From Casp-actino8 sp964614655 (GTDB lineage: Bacteria; Actinomycetota; Acidimicrobiia; Acidimicrobiales; Ilumatobacteraceae): a stretch of DNA of 45,368 nt. The position numbers were made by a program, and so were the translations under genes. Of this stretch, positions 24,875 through 33,161 are shown one piece after another (the first letter of the stretch is position 1; every line of letters begins with the position of its first letter). The DNA is taken from the NCBI GenBank assembly GCA_964614655.1, contig CAZTPF010000015.1, positions 1 to 45,368 of the forward strand. Reading direction: 5' to 3'. The notes below the pieces were generated by a model that made no database searches, had not been told where the DNA came from, and saw only the letters and a list, made by a program, of their open reading frames with translations.

Positions 24875-26352
24875 ACGACTGGTTGGCCGTTCCGATCCTG
24901 CTGCCGATCCTGGCGGCCGGCGTTCTCCTCGTCGCCCGAGATCGCGCCTTTCAGCGGACGATCTCGATGGTCGTGCTCGGGGTGAACCTGACCGTGGCGA
25001 TCGTCGCCATGATCCACGTGGCCCGTCACGACTCGATCGAAGTCTCCGCCCTCGGTGGATGGCGATCGTCCATCGCCATCACGCTCGTCGCCGACCGCCT
25101 GTCGGTAATGATGCTCGTGATCGCCTCGGCGGTGCTCCTGTCGGTTCTCGTGTTCGCCATCGGCCAGGGCGCGAGCGACGAGCGTTCACCTCTCTATCTG
25201 CCGGCGTATCTGGTTCTCGTGGCCGGTATCGCCCAGGCATTCCTCGCTGGCGACCTCTTCAACCTCTTCGTCGCCTTCGAGCTTCTGCTCATGGCGAGCT
25301 ACGTCCTCCTCACTCTGGAGGGGACCAATGCTCAGATCCGCTCGGGTACGACGTACGTCGTCCTCAACGTCGTCGAGTCGATGATCCTGTTGCTCGGTGT
25401 CGGGTTGGTGTTCGCCGCGACCGGTTCCATCAACATGGCCGTTCTCCCCGAGCGACTGGCCGAACTTCCCGACGGAGTGGCACTCGGTCTGAACCTGCTG
25501 CTCCTGGTGGCCTTCGGGATCAAGGCAGCGGTGTTCCCCCTCTTTTTCTGGCTTCCCGACTCGTACCCCTCGGCTCCGAGTTCGGTCACGGCGGTCTTCG
25601 CCGGTCTGCTCACCAAGGTGGGTGTCTACGCCATCATTCGCACCGAGACGTTGCTGTTCCCGGGCGGTGAGGAGACTCTGCTTCTCGTCATCGGTGCGGC
25701 CACGATGGTGATCGGAATTCTCGGCGCGATGTCGCACACGCAGATGAAGCGAATCCTGTCGTTCCACATCGTGAGCCAGATCGGCTACATGATCATGGGA
25801 ATCGGTTTCGGAACCGTGGCCGGTCTGGCGGCCACGATCTTCTTCCTCGTCCACCAGATTCCGGTCAAGGCCGCCCTCTTTCTCGTCGAGGGAATCGTCG
25901 AGAAGGAGACCGGATCGAGTTCGTTCGATCGGGCGGGCGGACTCCTACATCGTTCCGGCCCTCTCGCGATCCTCTTCTTGTTGCCGGCTCTCAGCCTCGC
26001 CGGACTGCCACCGTTCTCGGGCTTCCTCGCCAAACTCTCGTTGGTGCGAGAGGGATTCGACTCGGGCCAGTTCGCCGTCACGGCGATCGCAATCGTGGTG
26101 AGCCTCTTCACCCTCGTCTCGATGACGAAGATCTGGACCGGGCTTTTCTGGGGGGACGTCGATCCCGAGCCTCCGGCCGGAAGAGTCGGAGTCCTCGGCC
26201 ATCACCGTCTGATGACGGCATCGACGGCTCTCCTGGTCGTCGGCACGCTCGTGATCGCTCTTCTCGCCGGACCGCTCTTCGAGTACTGCCAGGCGGCCGC
26301 CCGGCAGTTGGCCGATCCCTCCCGCTACATCTCGGCGGTGCTCGGCTCATGA
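24871..26352 (+). CDS. mrpD: Na+/H+ antiporter subunit D
   Basis: A 493-residue NuoM/N-like antiporter subunit with GTG start overlapping the mrpC stop (GTGA). Conserved features include Glu in FVAFELLLMASYVLL, Lys in GIKAAVFPLFFWLPDSYP, LLTKVGVYAIIRT, and HTQMKRILSFHIVSQIGYM. About 14 membrane helices. It forms the second proton channel of the complex. Confidence 0.96.
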   Translation: MNDWLAVPILLPILAAGVLLVARDRAFQRTISMVVLGVNLTVAIVAMIHVARHDSIEVSALGGWRSSIAITLVADRLSVMMLVIASAVLLSVLVFAIGQGASDERSPLYLPAYLVLVAGIAQAFLAGDLFNLFVAFELLLMASYVLLTLEGTNAQIRSGTTYVVLNVVESMILLLGVGLVFAATGSINMAVLPERLAELPDGVALGLNLLLLVAFGIKAAVFPLFFWLPDSYPSAPSSVTAVFAGLLTKVGVYAIIRTETLLFPGGEETLLLVIGAATMVIGILGAMSHTQMKRILSFHIVSQIGYMIMGIGFGTVAGLAATIFFLVHQIPVKAALFLVEGIVEKETGSSSFDRAGGLLHRSGPLAILFLLPALSLAGLPPFSGFLAKLSLVREGFDSGQFAVTAIAIVVSLFTLVSMTKIWTGLFWGDVDPEPPAGRVGVLGHHRLMTASTALLVVGTLVIALLAGPLFEYCQAAARQLADPSRYISAVLGS

Positions 26353-26828
26353 TCCTGCGACTCGGTGCCCTCACCCTGCTCTGGGTCGCCCTGTACGGCG
26401 AGGTCAGTGTCGGCAACGTGCTCGGAGGTCTGATCGTCGCCGCGATCCTCGTCTTGCTGTTCCCGTCCGGCCGAACGTCGGTCAAGCGCATTCGACCGCT
26501 CGGTGCGGTCGCTCTCGGTTGGTACGTGTTCGTGAATCTGGCCCTCTCCACCTGGACCGTCGTCGTCGCCGTCCTGTTCCCGCGACCCGATCGTGTCGAG
26601 GCGTCGGTGCGCGAGGTTCGCGTGTCCACCCGTTCGGCCACCGCCATGACTCTCATGGGCAACCTCATCACGCTGACTCCTGGGACCATGACGGTCGACG
26701 TCGATCCTGCGGAGGGGGTCTTGAAGGTTCACGTTCTCGGGCGTGTCGACGACGAGAGCTTCCGCCGGAGCATGGTTGCTCTCGAGCGCAAAGTTCTCGA
26801 TGCATTGGTGATGGAGGAGGTGCGATGA
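26349..26828 (+). CDS. mrpE: Na+/H+ antiporter subunit E
   Basis: A 159-residue protein with membrane segments at the N terminus (LGALTLLWVALYGEVSVGNVLGGLIVAAILVLLF region) and the family motif TLTPGTMTVDVD near residue 110, followed by a cytoplasmic C-terminal domain. ATGA overlaps with mrpD and mrpF. Confidence 0.94.
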   Translation: MILRLGALTLLWVALYGEVSVGNVLGGLIVAAILVLLFPSGRTSVKRIRPLGAVALGWYVFVNLALSTWTVVVAVLFPRPDRVEASVREVRVSTRSATAMTLMGNLITLTPGTMTVDVDPAEGVLKVHVLGRVDDESFRRSMVALERKVLDALVMEEVR

Positions 26829-27085
26829 CCGTCGTCGCCTACGTGTCGGTCGGGATGTTGTTGGTGGCAGTCGCCATCACCCTGTTCCGAGTCCTTCGGC
26901 CCGGCGAGCTCGAGGATCGGGCGGTGGCCCTCGACGTGCTCACCTCGGTGATCATCTGCGGAGTCCTCGTGTGGGCGGCCGCCGACCAGTCGGATACCTT
27001 CCTCGACGTGGCTCTCGCCCTGGCGGTGGTCGGTTTCTTGAGTGCGGTCACGATCGCCCGCTTCATCGAACGAGGTTCGGAATGA
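26825..27085 (+). CDS. mrpF: Na+/H+ antiporter subunit F
   Basis: An 86-residue protein with three membrane segments and the signature RVLRPGELEDRAVALDVL, whose Asp residues are conserved and thought to lie in the Na+ path. ATG at 26825 follows GGAGGTGCG at the end of mrpE. Confidence 0.94.
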   Translation: MTVVAYVSVGMLLVAVAITLFRVLRPGELEDRAVALDVLTSVIICGVLVWAAADQSDTFLDVALALAVVGFLSAVTIARFIERGSE

Positions 27086-27390
27086 TCGCAGTCGTCGATC
27101 AGATTCTCGACGTGGTGTCGGCGGTGCTTCTGATCGCCGGATCCGGTCTGGCCCTCGTCGCGTCGATCGGGCTCGTTCGCCTCGGCGACCCTCGCTCGCG
27201 AATGCATGCGGCCACCAAGCCGGCGACCCTCGGCGTCGTGATGTGCGGAACCGGCGCCATCCTGCAATTCGACGCCTGGAGTCCGATCACCAAGTTGGTG
27301 GCGGTCATCGTTTTGCAGCTGATCACCGTTCCGGTCGGGGCTCATGCGCTCGCTCATGCGATCACCGAGCGCGAGAACGACGGGAAGTGA
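27082..27390 (+). CDS. mrpG: Na+/H+ antiporter subunit G
   Basis: A 102-residue protein with three membrane segments and the signature IGLVRLGDPRSRMHAATKPATLG. It completes the seven-subunit mrp operon, in order A-B-C-D-E-F-G, every junction overlapping by 4 bp. Confidence 0.95.
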   Translation: MIAVVDQILDVVSAVLLIAGSGLALVASIGLVRLGDPRSRMHAATKPATLGVVMCGTGAILQFDAWSPITKLVAVIVLQLITVPVGAHALAHAITERENDGK

Positions 27391-28303
27391 CGCCATCGAC
27401 TTCGTCTGGATCCTGATCGGACTCGTGCTGGCCGCGGTTGGCGGCTCGCAATTCGTGGAAGGAGCCGTCGGCGTGGCGCGAGTGCACTCGCTGTCGGTCG
27501 GAGTCGTCGGAGCGACTCTCGCCGCCTTCGCCACGTCGAGTCCCGAACTCGCCGTAGCCGTCGCCTCGGCGATCGAGGGTCGCTCCGAGATCGCGCTCGG
27601 TGACGTCGCCGGAAGCAACGTGGCCAACCTCGGACTCATTCTCGGGTTGGCGGTTCTCGTCCGACCTCTGTTCGTGGCCAAGGCCGAGTTGAAGCGCGAC
27701 CTTCCGTGGGGTGTGGTGTCGGTCGTCGTGGTGTCGGTGATGATTCTCGACGGTCGCATTCAACGAATCGAAGCGATCGTGCTGCTCCTCGTCTTCGTGG
27801 CGTGGCTCTCGCGTGTTCTCGCTCGCCCGGTGTCGTTGTCGATCGACGAGGTGACCGAGAGCAGGCGCAAGGTCTGGGCCCGAGTGGCCGTCGGGCTGAC
27901 GGCATTGGTCGTGGCCGGTCGCTCCATCGTGGTGGGTGCCGAAGGAGTGGGGGAGCGCTTCGGGTGGAGCGACTTCGTCGTCGGGGCATTGCTCGTCGCC
28001 GTTGCGACATCGATGCCCGAAATGGTCACGGTGCTGGTGTCGATCCGACGGGGTCACACCGATCTCGGCGTCGGAACTCTCGTCGGTTCGAACATCTTCA
28101 ACACGATGTTCATCGTTGGTGTCGCATCGGTGATCAGCGAGATCGACGTCGACGGATCAGCCGTGGCCGTGACTCTCCTGCTCGGGGCGGCGGCCTGCGT
28201 TCTGATGTGGCCGTGGCGCGGTTCGCGACTCGGTCGTTGGCAGGGGGCGGTGCTCGTCGGGGTGTTCGGCGCTCACCTGATCGCGACGGCGTCGATCGGC
28301 TAG
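27356..28303 (+). CDS. Na+/Ca2+ exchanger-type (CaCA, YrbG-like) membrane protein
   Basis: About 315 residues with ten membrane helices and both alpha repeats: ATSSPELAVAVAS with GDVAGSNVANLGLILG in the first half, and ATSMPEMVTVLVS with GTLVGSNIFNTMFIVG in the second. The family exchanges Ca2+ for Na+ or H+. The start is uncertain: no start codon sits just before DFVWILIGLVL, so ATG 27356 or 27344, both inside the mrpG 3' end, is assumed. The overlap suggests cotranscription with mrp, coupling a Na+ gradient to Ca2+ export. Confidence 0.9.
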   Translation: MRSPSARTTGSDAIDFVWILIGLVLAAVGGSQFVEGAVGVARVHSLSVGVVGATLAAFATSSPELAVAVASAIEGRSEIALGDVAGSNVANLGLILGLAVLVRPLFVAKAELKRDLPWGVVSVVVVSVMILDGRIQRIEAIVLLLVFVAWLSRVLARPVSLSIDEVTESRRKVWARVAVGLTALVVAGRSIVVGAEGVGERFGWSDFVVGALLVAVATSMPEMVTVLVSIRRGHTDLGVGTLVGSNIFNTMFIVGVASVISEIDVDGSAVAVTLLLGAAACVLMWPWRGSRLGRWQGAVLVGVFGAHLIATASIG

Positions 28304-28319
28304 CTCGACGGGCCGACGA

Positions 28320-28712
28320 TCACGATTCGGTGAAGCCGCACTGTTCGGCACCGAAGGTCTCGAGAACGGTGCCGGCCTCCATCACGTCCGGGTCCATCAT
28401 GAGCCCCATCAGTTCGCCGATGGCGTCCGGATCGTTCTCGTCGATGTCGGCCATCTTCGTGATGACGGGAATGAGCGTCTCGAGGGCGTCGCGAACGCCG
28501 GGTGTGGGGGAGGAGTCGACCAGGTCGGAGAGGGCGGCGACTGCGGAGGCCATGTCATCGGGTTCGACAGCGCTCTCGAGAGCGTCGATCTTGTTGCAGA
28601 ACTCCTCGATGGAGACTCCGGAGTCGGCTGAGGGCGAGTCGTCACCCCCGCACCCGAAGAGTGAGGCCGAGGCGATCAAACTGACTGACGTCACGAGAAG
28701 AAGTCGTCGCAT
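28320..28712 (-). CDS. Small lipoprotein, unknown function
   Basis: A 130-residue protein with a good lipobox SLFGC (Cys21) and an acidic, helical mature part containing CNKIDALESAVEP and repeated DP-D/ELMGLMMDP segments. Two further Cys residues (FCNK and EQCGF) could form a disulfide. I do not recognise the family. The 41 bp to the next gene upstream on this strand contain no obvious promoter. Confidence 0.75.
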   Translation of the reverse strand: MRRLLLVTSVSLIASASLFGCGGDDSPSADSGVSIEEFCNKIDALESAVEPDDMASAVAALSDLVDSSPTPGVRDALETLIPVITKMADIDENDPDAIGELMGLMMDPDVMEAGTVLETFGAEQCGFTES

Positions 28713-28753
28713 GGCCGGAACCCTACACGTGGGCAGCGTGACGACCAGTCGAG

Positions 28754-29680
28754 TCAGCGCGTCGACTGGGGATCTCTCGACATCGAGGTGATCGCGACTT
28801 CCACCAGAGCATCGGCGATGGACGTCCCGCGAACCTCGGCTGCCAGGCCGGGCCAGGCATTGACTTCGAGGACCGACGCCCGCCCGAGATGTTCGATCAC
28901 GTCGACACCACCGAACGACAGACCGAGTGCGCGGGTGGCACGTCGGGCCACCTCGCACACGTCGGGGACAACCTGCTCCGGATCGTGCACGTCTTCGACG
29001 ATCGATCCGGGACGGTTGGTGACGAACTCGCCATCGGGGGCGATACGTCGGGTCACGGCGACGATCGACGAACCCGCCGGGCCCCGCTCGGCCACGACCA
29101 CCCGGTAGTCGATGCCCGAACCACTCGCCAGTGGCTGCATGACATGGTGATCGACCATGCCGGCGACGAGTGGCCGACTCGACTTCATTCCCGATTCGGC
29201 GAGCATCGAATTCTCGTACCGTTCGATACCGCGCCCTTTGGACGCTCGGGCCGGTTTGGCGATCACGGTTCCGGAACCGAAGATCTCGGCGAAATGGTTG
29301 TCGGGGCCGGGCGCGATGCCGACCGACGGAACGACGGGTACGCCCGCCTCGGCGAGCATCCGTGACGTTCGGAGTTTGTCGGCGCACGTGTCGGCGGCGT
29401 GGACGGACGGGACGACGAGTGCGCCGCGCTGGGCCCATTCCTCCAAGACTTGGGCGACGAAAGGCCAGGGACGGTTCATACCGCGAGGGATCACGACGTC
29501 GGGTTGCACGGGACGTCCGTCGACGAGGACGTCGATCTGGTTCGTGTCGACGGCGAGGGACAGACTCGACGGCGACACGAGTTCTGCTTCGAACCCGGCG
29601 ACCCGAGCCGACTGGAGCAGAGCCCGATGATCGGCGACGAGGCGATCGGCATAGCCGATGACGAACAGGCGGGCGACCAC
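28754..29680 (-). CDS. RimK-like ATP-grasp ligase
   Basis: A 308-residue ATP-grasp protein. A preATP-grasp domain (1-110) is followed by DKLRTSRMLAEAGVPVVPS, the P-loop-like AKPARASKGRGIERYE, DYRVVVAE, and the metal-binding FGGVDVIE and LEVNAWPGL. The last two match RimK/LysX/cyanophycin-type ligases that join an amino acid to a carboxylate on a protein, peptide or cofactor. GTG start. The acceptor is unknown; no adjacent peptide gene with a poly-Glu tail is seen. The 75 bp upstream separate it from the histidine kinase stop. Confidence 0.88.
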   Translation of the reverse strand: MVARLFVIGYADRLVADHRALLQSARVAGFEAELVSPSSLSLAVDTNQIDVLVDGRPVQPDVVIPRGMNRPWPFVAQVLEEWAQRGALVVPSVHAADTCADKLRTSRMLAEAGVPVVPSVGIAPGPDNHFAEIFGSGTVIAKPARASKGRGIERYENSMLAESGMKSSRPLVAGMVDHHVMQPLASGSGIDYRVVVAERGPAGSSIVAVTRRIAPDGEFVTNRPGSIVEDVHDPEQVVPDVCEVARRATRALGLSFGGVDVIEHLGRASVLEVNAWPGLAAEVRGTSIADALVEVAITSMSRDPQSTR

Positions 29681-29755
29681 GTCTCGAATCCTGGAGGCGA
29701 ATCGGGACGAACGAGAAGTCGTGCGCGATCTCGTCCGTCACGCGTCCTCGGCAGG

Positions 29756-31153
29756 TCAGCTACCCGACCGGGGCAGGAGCACTCGGGCGATCACGCCTCC
29801 TCCCGGACGGGGTTCGAGACGAATGTCGCCACCGTTGACCTCCACCAGGCGACGGACGATCGACAGTCCGATTCCCGAACCTGCCTCGTCGTTGGTGGTC
29901 GAACGCCAGAAGCGGTCGAAAGCGCGAGTGATCTCCTCGGGGGTCATGCCGCGACCGCGATCGGAGACGTCCACCACGATGAAGGGCCCCGACTCGTCGA
30001 GATGGGCCGAGAGGTCGATGTCAGGTTCCTGGGTCGACGCGTCGAGTGCATTGTCGACCAGATTGTCGACCACTTGGTCGAGTGAGCCGGGGACGAGGTC
30101 GGCCACCAAACCGTCGTCGACGCGAAGAGTCAGGTTGCCCCCTCGCTCTTCGACGAGCGGTGTCCAGGTCTCGGCTCGATCACGGAGAAGGGCGGTCACG
30201 TCGATCGTCGATCGGGGTGCACTCGAATGCTCGAGTCGAGCCAACATCAAGAGGCCTTCGACCAAGTGCAGCAGACGTTGGATTTCTTCGGTCGCGCGTT
30301 CGAGTCCGATCTTGGTTCGTTCGACGTCGGAGTCGACGTGCATCATCGCTTGCTCGACCTGCAGTCGGAGAGCGGTGAGCGGAGTTCGGAGTTGATGTGA
30401 TGCATCGCCGGCGAAGGAGCGTTGCGACTCGACGAGTGAGCCGAGTCGATCGGCCATCAGGTTGAAGGCGGTGGCGAGTTCGCGAACTTCCGATGGTCCG
30501 TGAGCCGTCAGGGCACGAGTCGTCAGGTCGCCGCCGGCCAGTTGGTTCGTGGACCGTTTCAGCGAACGCAACGGGCGACTGATCCCTTGAGCCAAGACGA
30601 GGGCGACGATCACGCCGAGCACCAGTGCGATGGCCACGACGAGCAGAATGCCCCGAATTCGTCCGTCGACGAGATCGTCGATCTCGGAGCCCGGTGACGT
30701 GAGCCTCACCGCTCCGACCACGTCGTCTCCGGAGAAGACCGGAACTGCCACGAAGACGAGGTCCAGTCCGAGTGTCTCGGAGAAACGTCGCCCGGATGCG
30801 ATCTGGCCGGTGAGTGCCCGACCGATCTCGGGACGAGTCGAGTAATCGGCTCCGGCTGCTGCCGATTCGTCGGAGATCATGACTGCCGAACCCAGGCTGT
30901 CGACGATCACGACTCGATGACCCTCGGCCGATCGGTAGTCGTCGACGAGGCGCTGAAGGGCGACATCACCGGCTGCCCGGCCCTCCTCGAGGAGTTCTTC
31001 GGCTCGACCGGCGATCACGAACGCGTCGCGTTCGAGTCCGGTTCGCTGCCGATCCTCCTCGACGTCGCGTAGGTAGCCGATGAGCGGAAGGTTCTGGGCG
31101 ACGAGGACGACACCGAGGACGAGGACGAAAGCGGCGACGAGTCGCGCTCTCAT
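29756..31153 (-). CDS. Sensor histidine kinase
   Basis: A 465-residue kinase. Membrane segments lie at about 5-24 and 168-189 and flank an extracytoplasmic sensor of about 140 residues (PAS/CACHE-like). Next come a HAMP domain, phospho-acceptor His253 in ASHQLRTPLTAL, N-box DNLVDNALD (363-371), DRGRG (398-402) and GSGIGLSIV (425-433). No His/Met/Cys cluster is seen in the sensor, so the signal is not obvious. ATG overlaps the regulator stop by 4 bp (ATGA), so kinase and regulator form one operon. Confidence 0.95.
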   Translation of the reverse strand: MRARLVAAFVLVLGVVLVAQNLPLIGYLRDVEEDRQRTGLERDAFVIAGRAEELLEEGRAAGDVALQRLVDDYRSAEGHRVVIVDSLGSAVMISDESAAAGADYSTRPEIGRALTGQIASGRRFSETLGLDLVFVAVPVFSGDDVVGAVRLTSPGSEIDDLVDGRIRGILLVVAIALVLGVIVALVLAQGISRPLRSLKRSTNQLAGGDLTTRALTAHGPSEVRELATAFNLMADRLGSLVESQRSFAGDASHQLRTPLTALRLQVEQAMMHVDSDVERTKIGLERATEEIQRLLHLVEGLLMLARLEHSSAPRSTIDVTALLRDRAETWTPLVEERGGNLTLRVDDGLVADLVPGSLDQVVDNLVDNALDASTQEPDIDLSAHLDESGPFIVVDVSDRGRGMTPEEITRAFDRFWRSTTNDEAGSGIGLSIVRRLVEVNGGDIRLEPRPGGGVIARVLLPRSGS

Positions 31154-31848
31154 TCCGGCGCCTCGAGGCGGAAACCGACACCCCTCACCGAGACGATCCA
31201 GCGGTGGTCGCCGAGTTTCTTACGGAGCGAAGCCACGTGGGCGTCGACCGTCTTCGTCGGTCCGTACCAGTGTGCATCCCACACCGATTCGACGATGTCG
31301 GTCCGGGTGCGAACCGCTCCGGGATCCTCGGCGAGAAAGACCAGTAAGTCGAACTCTTTCGGAGTGATCGTGAGCTCGTCGCCCGCCAGCAACACGCGAT
31401 GAGAGCGTCGATCGATGTGCAGGGGGCCCACATCGATCGATGCGTTTTCGAGTCCATCGGCGAAGGTGTCCGGCGACGCCGAGTCGTCGGCGGGTAGACG
31501 ACGTGTCACGGCCCGTATACGGGCGAGAAGTTCGCGAAGGCTGAACGGCTTGGTGATGTAGTCGTCGGCTCCGAGTTCGAGACCGAGGACACGATCGAAT
31601 TCTTCACTGCGGGCCGTCACCATGATCACCGGAACATCGCGCACGGCTCGCAACTCACGAAAGACGTCGCGTCCGTCGAGGTCGGGAAGACCGAGATCGA
31701 GAAGGATCACGTCGAACCGCTGAGCGGCGTGGGCCTCGATAGCCGCTCGACCCGTGGTGGCGACGAAAGCCTGGTGTCCGGCTCCTTCGAGCCCGTCCCT
31801 CAGGGTGGCGGCGATGGCATCGTCGTCCTCGACGATCAAGACGTTCAC
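31150..31848 (-). CDS. OmpR/PhoB-family response regulator
   Basis: A 232-residue two-domain regulator: receiver (1-120) with acidic pocket EDDD (7-10), phospho-Asp51 in LLDLGLPDLDG, switch Thr in VTARSEEF and Lys in YITKPFSLREL, then a winged-helix DNA-binding domain (about 135-230, ITPKEFDLLVFLAEDPGAVRT and TVDAHVASLRKKLG). GTG 31848 is chosen to give MNVLIVEDDD; GTG 31869 is the alternative. It is divergent from the Asp/His-tail gene across a spacer with three 11-bp-spaced heptamers that fit this regulator class. Confidence 0.95.
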   Translation of the reverse strand: MNVLIVEDDDAIAATLRDGLEGAGHQAFVATTGRAAIEAHAAQRFDVILLDLGLPDLDGRDVFRELRAVRDVPVIMVTARSEEFDRVLGLELGADDYITKPFSLRELLARIRAVTRRLPADDSASPDTFADGLENASIDVGPLHIDRRSHRVLLAGDELTITPKEFDLLVFLAEDPGAVRTRTDIVESVWDAHWYGPTKTVDAHVASLRKKLGDHRWIVSVRGVGFRLEAPE

Positions 31849-31906
31849 GACTCCATGGTGGCCGAACACGCGCCGGATCACCACCCTCCCGGCGACCGAC
31901 CACTGG

Positions 31907-31935
31907 TTCTTGGTGATTTCTTGGACGTTTCTTGG
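31907..31935 (+). promoter_or_regulatory. Three TTCTTGG direct repeats, 11-bp period (likely response-regulator box)
   Basis: TTCTTGG occurs at 31907-31913, 31918-31924 and 31929-31935, each separated by 4 bp. PhoB/OmpR-class regulators bind head-to-tail 7-bp sites with 4-bp spacers, so this is the expected operator geometry for the regulator encoded next to it. The array lies 63 bp before the ATG at 31999 and 58 bp from the regulator start, and could control both directions. Binding is inferred. Confidence 0.75.
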
Positions 31936-31998
31936 ATGTCGCTCGCCCGTGCCCTGGATCGACGGTTCGTACCGTGGATCTCGTTCGAAAGGAGACCC

Positions 31999-32682
31999 AT
32001 GAACGTCAGAACAGCAACCCTCCTCTCCATCGCTGGTGTTCTCGCCGCCGGAACCGCTGCCGTGGCCGTGAACACGCAAGTCCTGAGTGGAAGTGACGGC
32101 CCGTCCGACGTCCCGACACCGTTGACCCTCCCTGTGGCGACCCAGGTGTACAAGGTTCCTGGAGTCGTGGAGGGCGGAGGGATCGCACTCGTGGAAGACC
32201 GGTCCACGGATTCCGTGACGCCACAGTCGGCCGTCGAGGCCGCGCTGAACTCGACCACGCCGCCATCGACGGCATTCGACACGACACCGGGCTCGCTCGC
32301 CCCGCCCACGCCACAAGGAACTCAGATGGCGTTCCGTATCGGTGACGCCGCTGTCGCCACGGTCGACACCGCCGGTGGACTCCTCACCATCGTGTCGGTC
32401 GATCCCACCCCCGGTTGGGTCGTTCACGAAACCACGGGCTCCGGCTCGGTGCGGATCGAGATCGAGTTGAAGTCCTCGACCACCAAGATCGAATTCGGCG
32501 CGTTCTTGTCGGGTGGAGAAGTGATCACGTCGACATCGTCGGAGTCCCTGGTGTCGTCTGGCTATGACGACGATGACGATCACGACGACGATGATGATCA
32601 CGACGACGATCACGACGATGACGATCACGACGACGATGATGATCACGACGACGATCACGATCGCGGTGACGACGATGACTGA
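31999..32682 (+). CDS. Exported protein with Asp/His-rich C-terminal tail
   Basis: A 227-residue protein. AAAGGAG upstream fixes the ATG. An N-terminal hydrophobic segment (about 7-24) serves as signal or anchor, followed by a Pro/Thr-rich linker. Residues 110-175 form a beta-rich domain (FRIGDAAVATVDTAGG, VDPTPGWVVHE, RIEIELKSSTTKIEFGAFLSGGEV) that I believe recurs in actinobacterial exported proteins without a name. Residues 190-227 comprise 30 Asp, 6 His, one Arg and one Gly. Such a tail should bind divalent metal ions outside the membrane. It is the first gene of the putative regulated operon, divergent from the two-component system. Confidence 0.85.
   Translation: MNVRTATLLSIAGVLAAGTAAVAVNTQVLSGSDGPSDVPTPLTLPVATQVYKVPGVVEGGGIALVEDRSTDSVTPQSAVEAALNSTTPPSTAFDTTPGSLAPPTPQGTQMAFRIGDAAVATVDTAGGLLTIVSVDPTPGWVVHETTGSGSVRIEIELKSSTTKIEFGAFLSGGEVITSTSSESLVSSGYDDDDDHDDDDDHDDDHDDDDHDDDDDHDDDHDRGDDDD
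32575..32660 (+). repeat. 45-bp tandem duplication encoding the Asp/His tail
   Basis: Codons 193-207 (32575-32619) are repeated immediately by codons 208-221. The two copies are identical for at least 41 nt, including synonymous GAC/GAT choices. Each unit encodes the pattern H-D5-H-D3-H-D4. This indicates a recent slippage or unequal-recombination event, and tail length may vary between strains. Confidence 0.9.
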
Positions 32683-33154
32683 ACGTGTTCAACGAAGCAA
32701 GCCTGCGGTTGCCGCGAAGGTCATGGTGACCGGGGCCTCGCTCACGTCGGTCCTGGCCATGACTGCCGCCATGGGATCGGCGGCCGCCAACGAGTCGCCG
32801 GATGAGCCGAACGCGACTGTTGCCGGTGTCGACCTGGTCACTCTGTCGGGTTCTATCGATGTGGCGTCGGTGCCGGCTGGAATCGATCTCGAAGCATTCG
32901 CTGCCATCCCGCCCGAATTCTTCGCTCAAGCAGTACCGACGGCTCCGGTCGTGGGCTCGGTCGCCAACCCCTCGACTCCGGTCATGACGCCAGCTCCGAG
33001 TGCTTCTGCAGTCGACACGGCGACACCTGCATCCCCGTCGTTGGCCCCGGCTCCTGTGACGGCACCGGCACCAGTCGTGGCTCCCACACCGATCATCGTC
33101 CAGGTTCCGACGCCGGCCCCCGCGCCGAGCGCGTCAACCAGTAAGTCGAGCTGA
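32675..33154 (+). CDS. Pro/Ala-rich exported protein
   Basis: A 159-residue protein whose ATG lies within the last codons of the Asp/His-tail gene (8-bp overlap). A basic N terminus (ERVQRSKPAVAAK) precedes one hydrophobic segment (17-38), then a short acidic domain and a long Pro/Ala/Val/Thr-rich C-terminal part (about 90-155), suited to span the cell wall. No catalytic motif. TGASLTS at residues 19-25 resembles a flavinylation motif but lies inside the hydrophobic segment. It is next to an ApbE-type gene, so a partner role is possible. Confidence 0.75.
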   Translation: MTERVQRSKPAVAAKVMVTGASLTSVLAMTAAMGSAAANESPDEPNATVAGVDLVTLSGSIDVASVPAGIDLEAFAAIPPEFFAQAVPTAPVVGSVANPSTPVMTPAPSASAVDTATPASPSLAPAPVTAPAPVVAPTPIIVQVPTPAPAPSASTSKSS

Positions 33155-33161
33155 CGGTCCC

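Noticed and set aside
32566..32682. CRISPR-like or non-coding tandem repeat
   Set aside because: The repeats are in frame, contain no spacers and encode the acidic tail of an expressed-looking protein with a good ribosome site.
32729..32749. TGASLTS as a flavinylation site for the adjacent ApbE homologue
   Set aside because: It lies within the predicted signal/membrane segment of the Pro/Ala-rich protein, not in an exported fold, so the resemblance to SGATLTS is more likely chance. Covalent flavin analysis would settle it.
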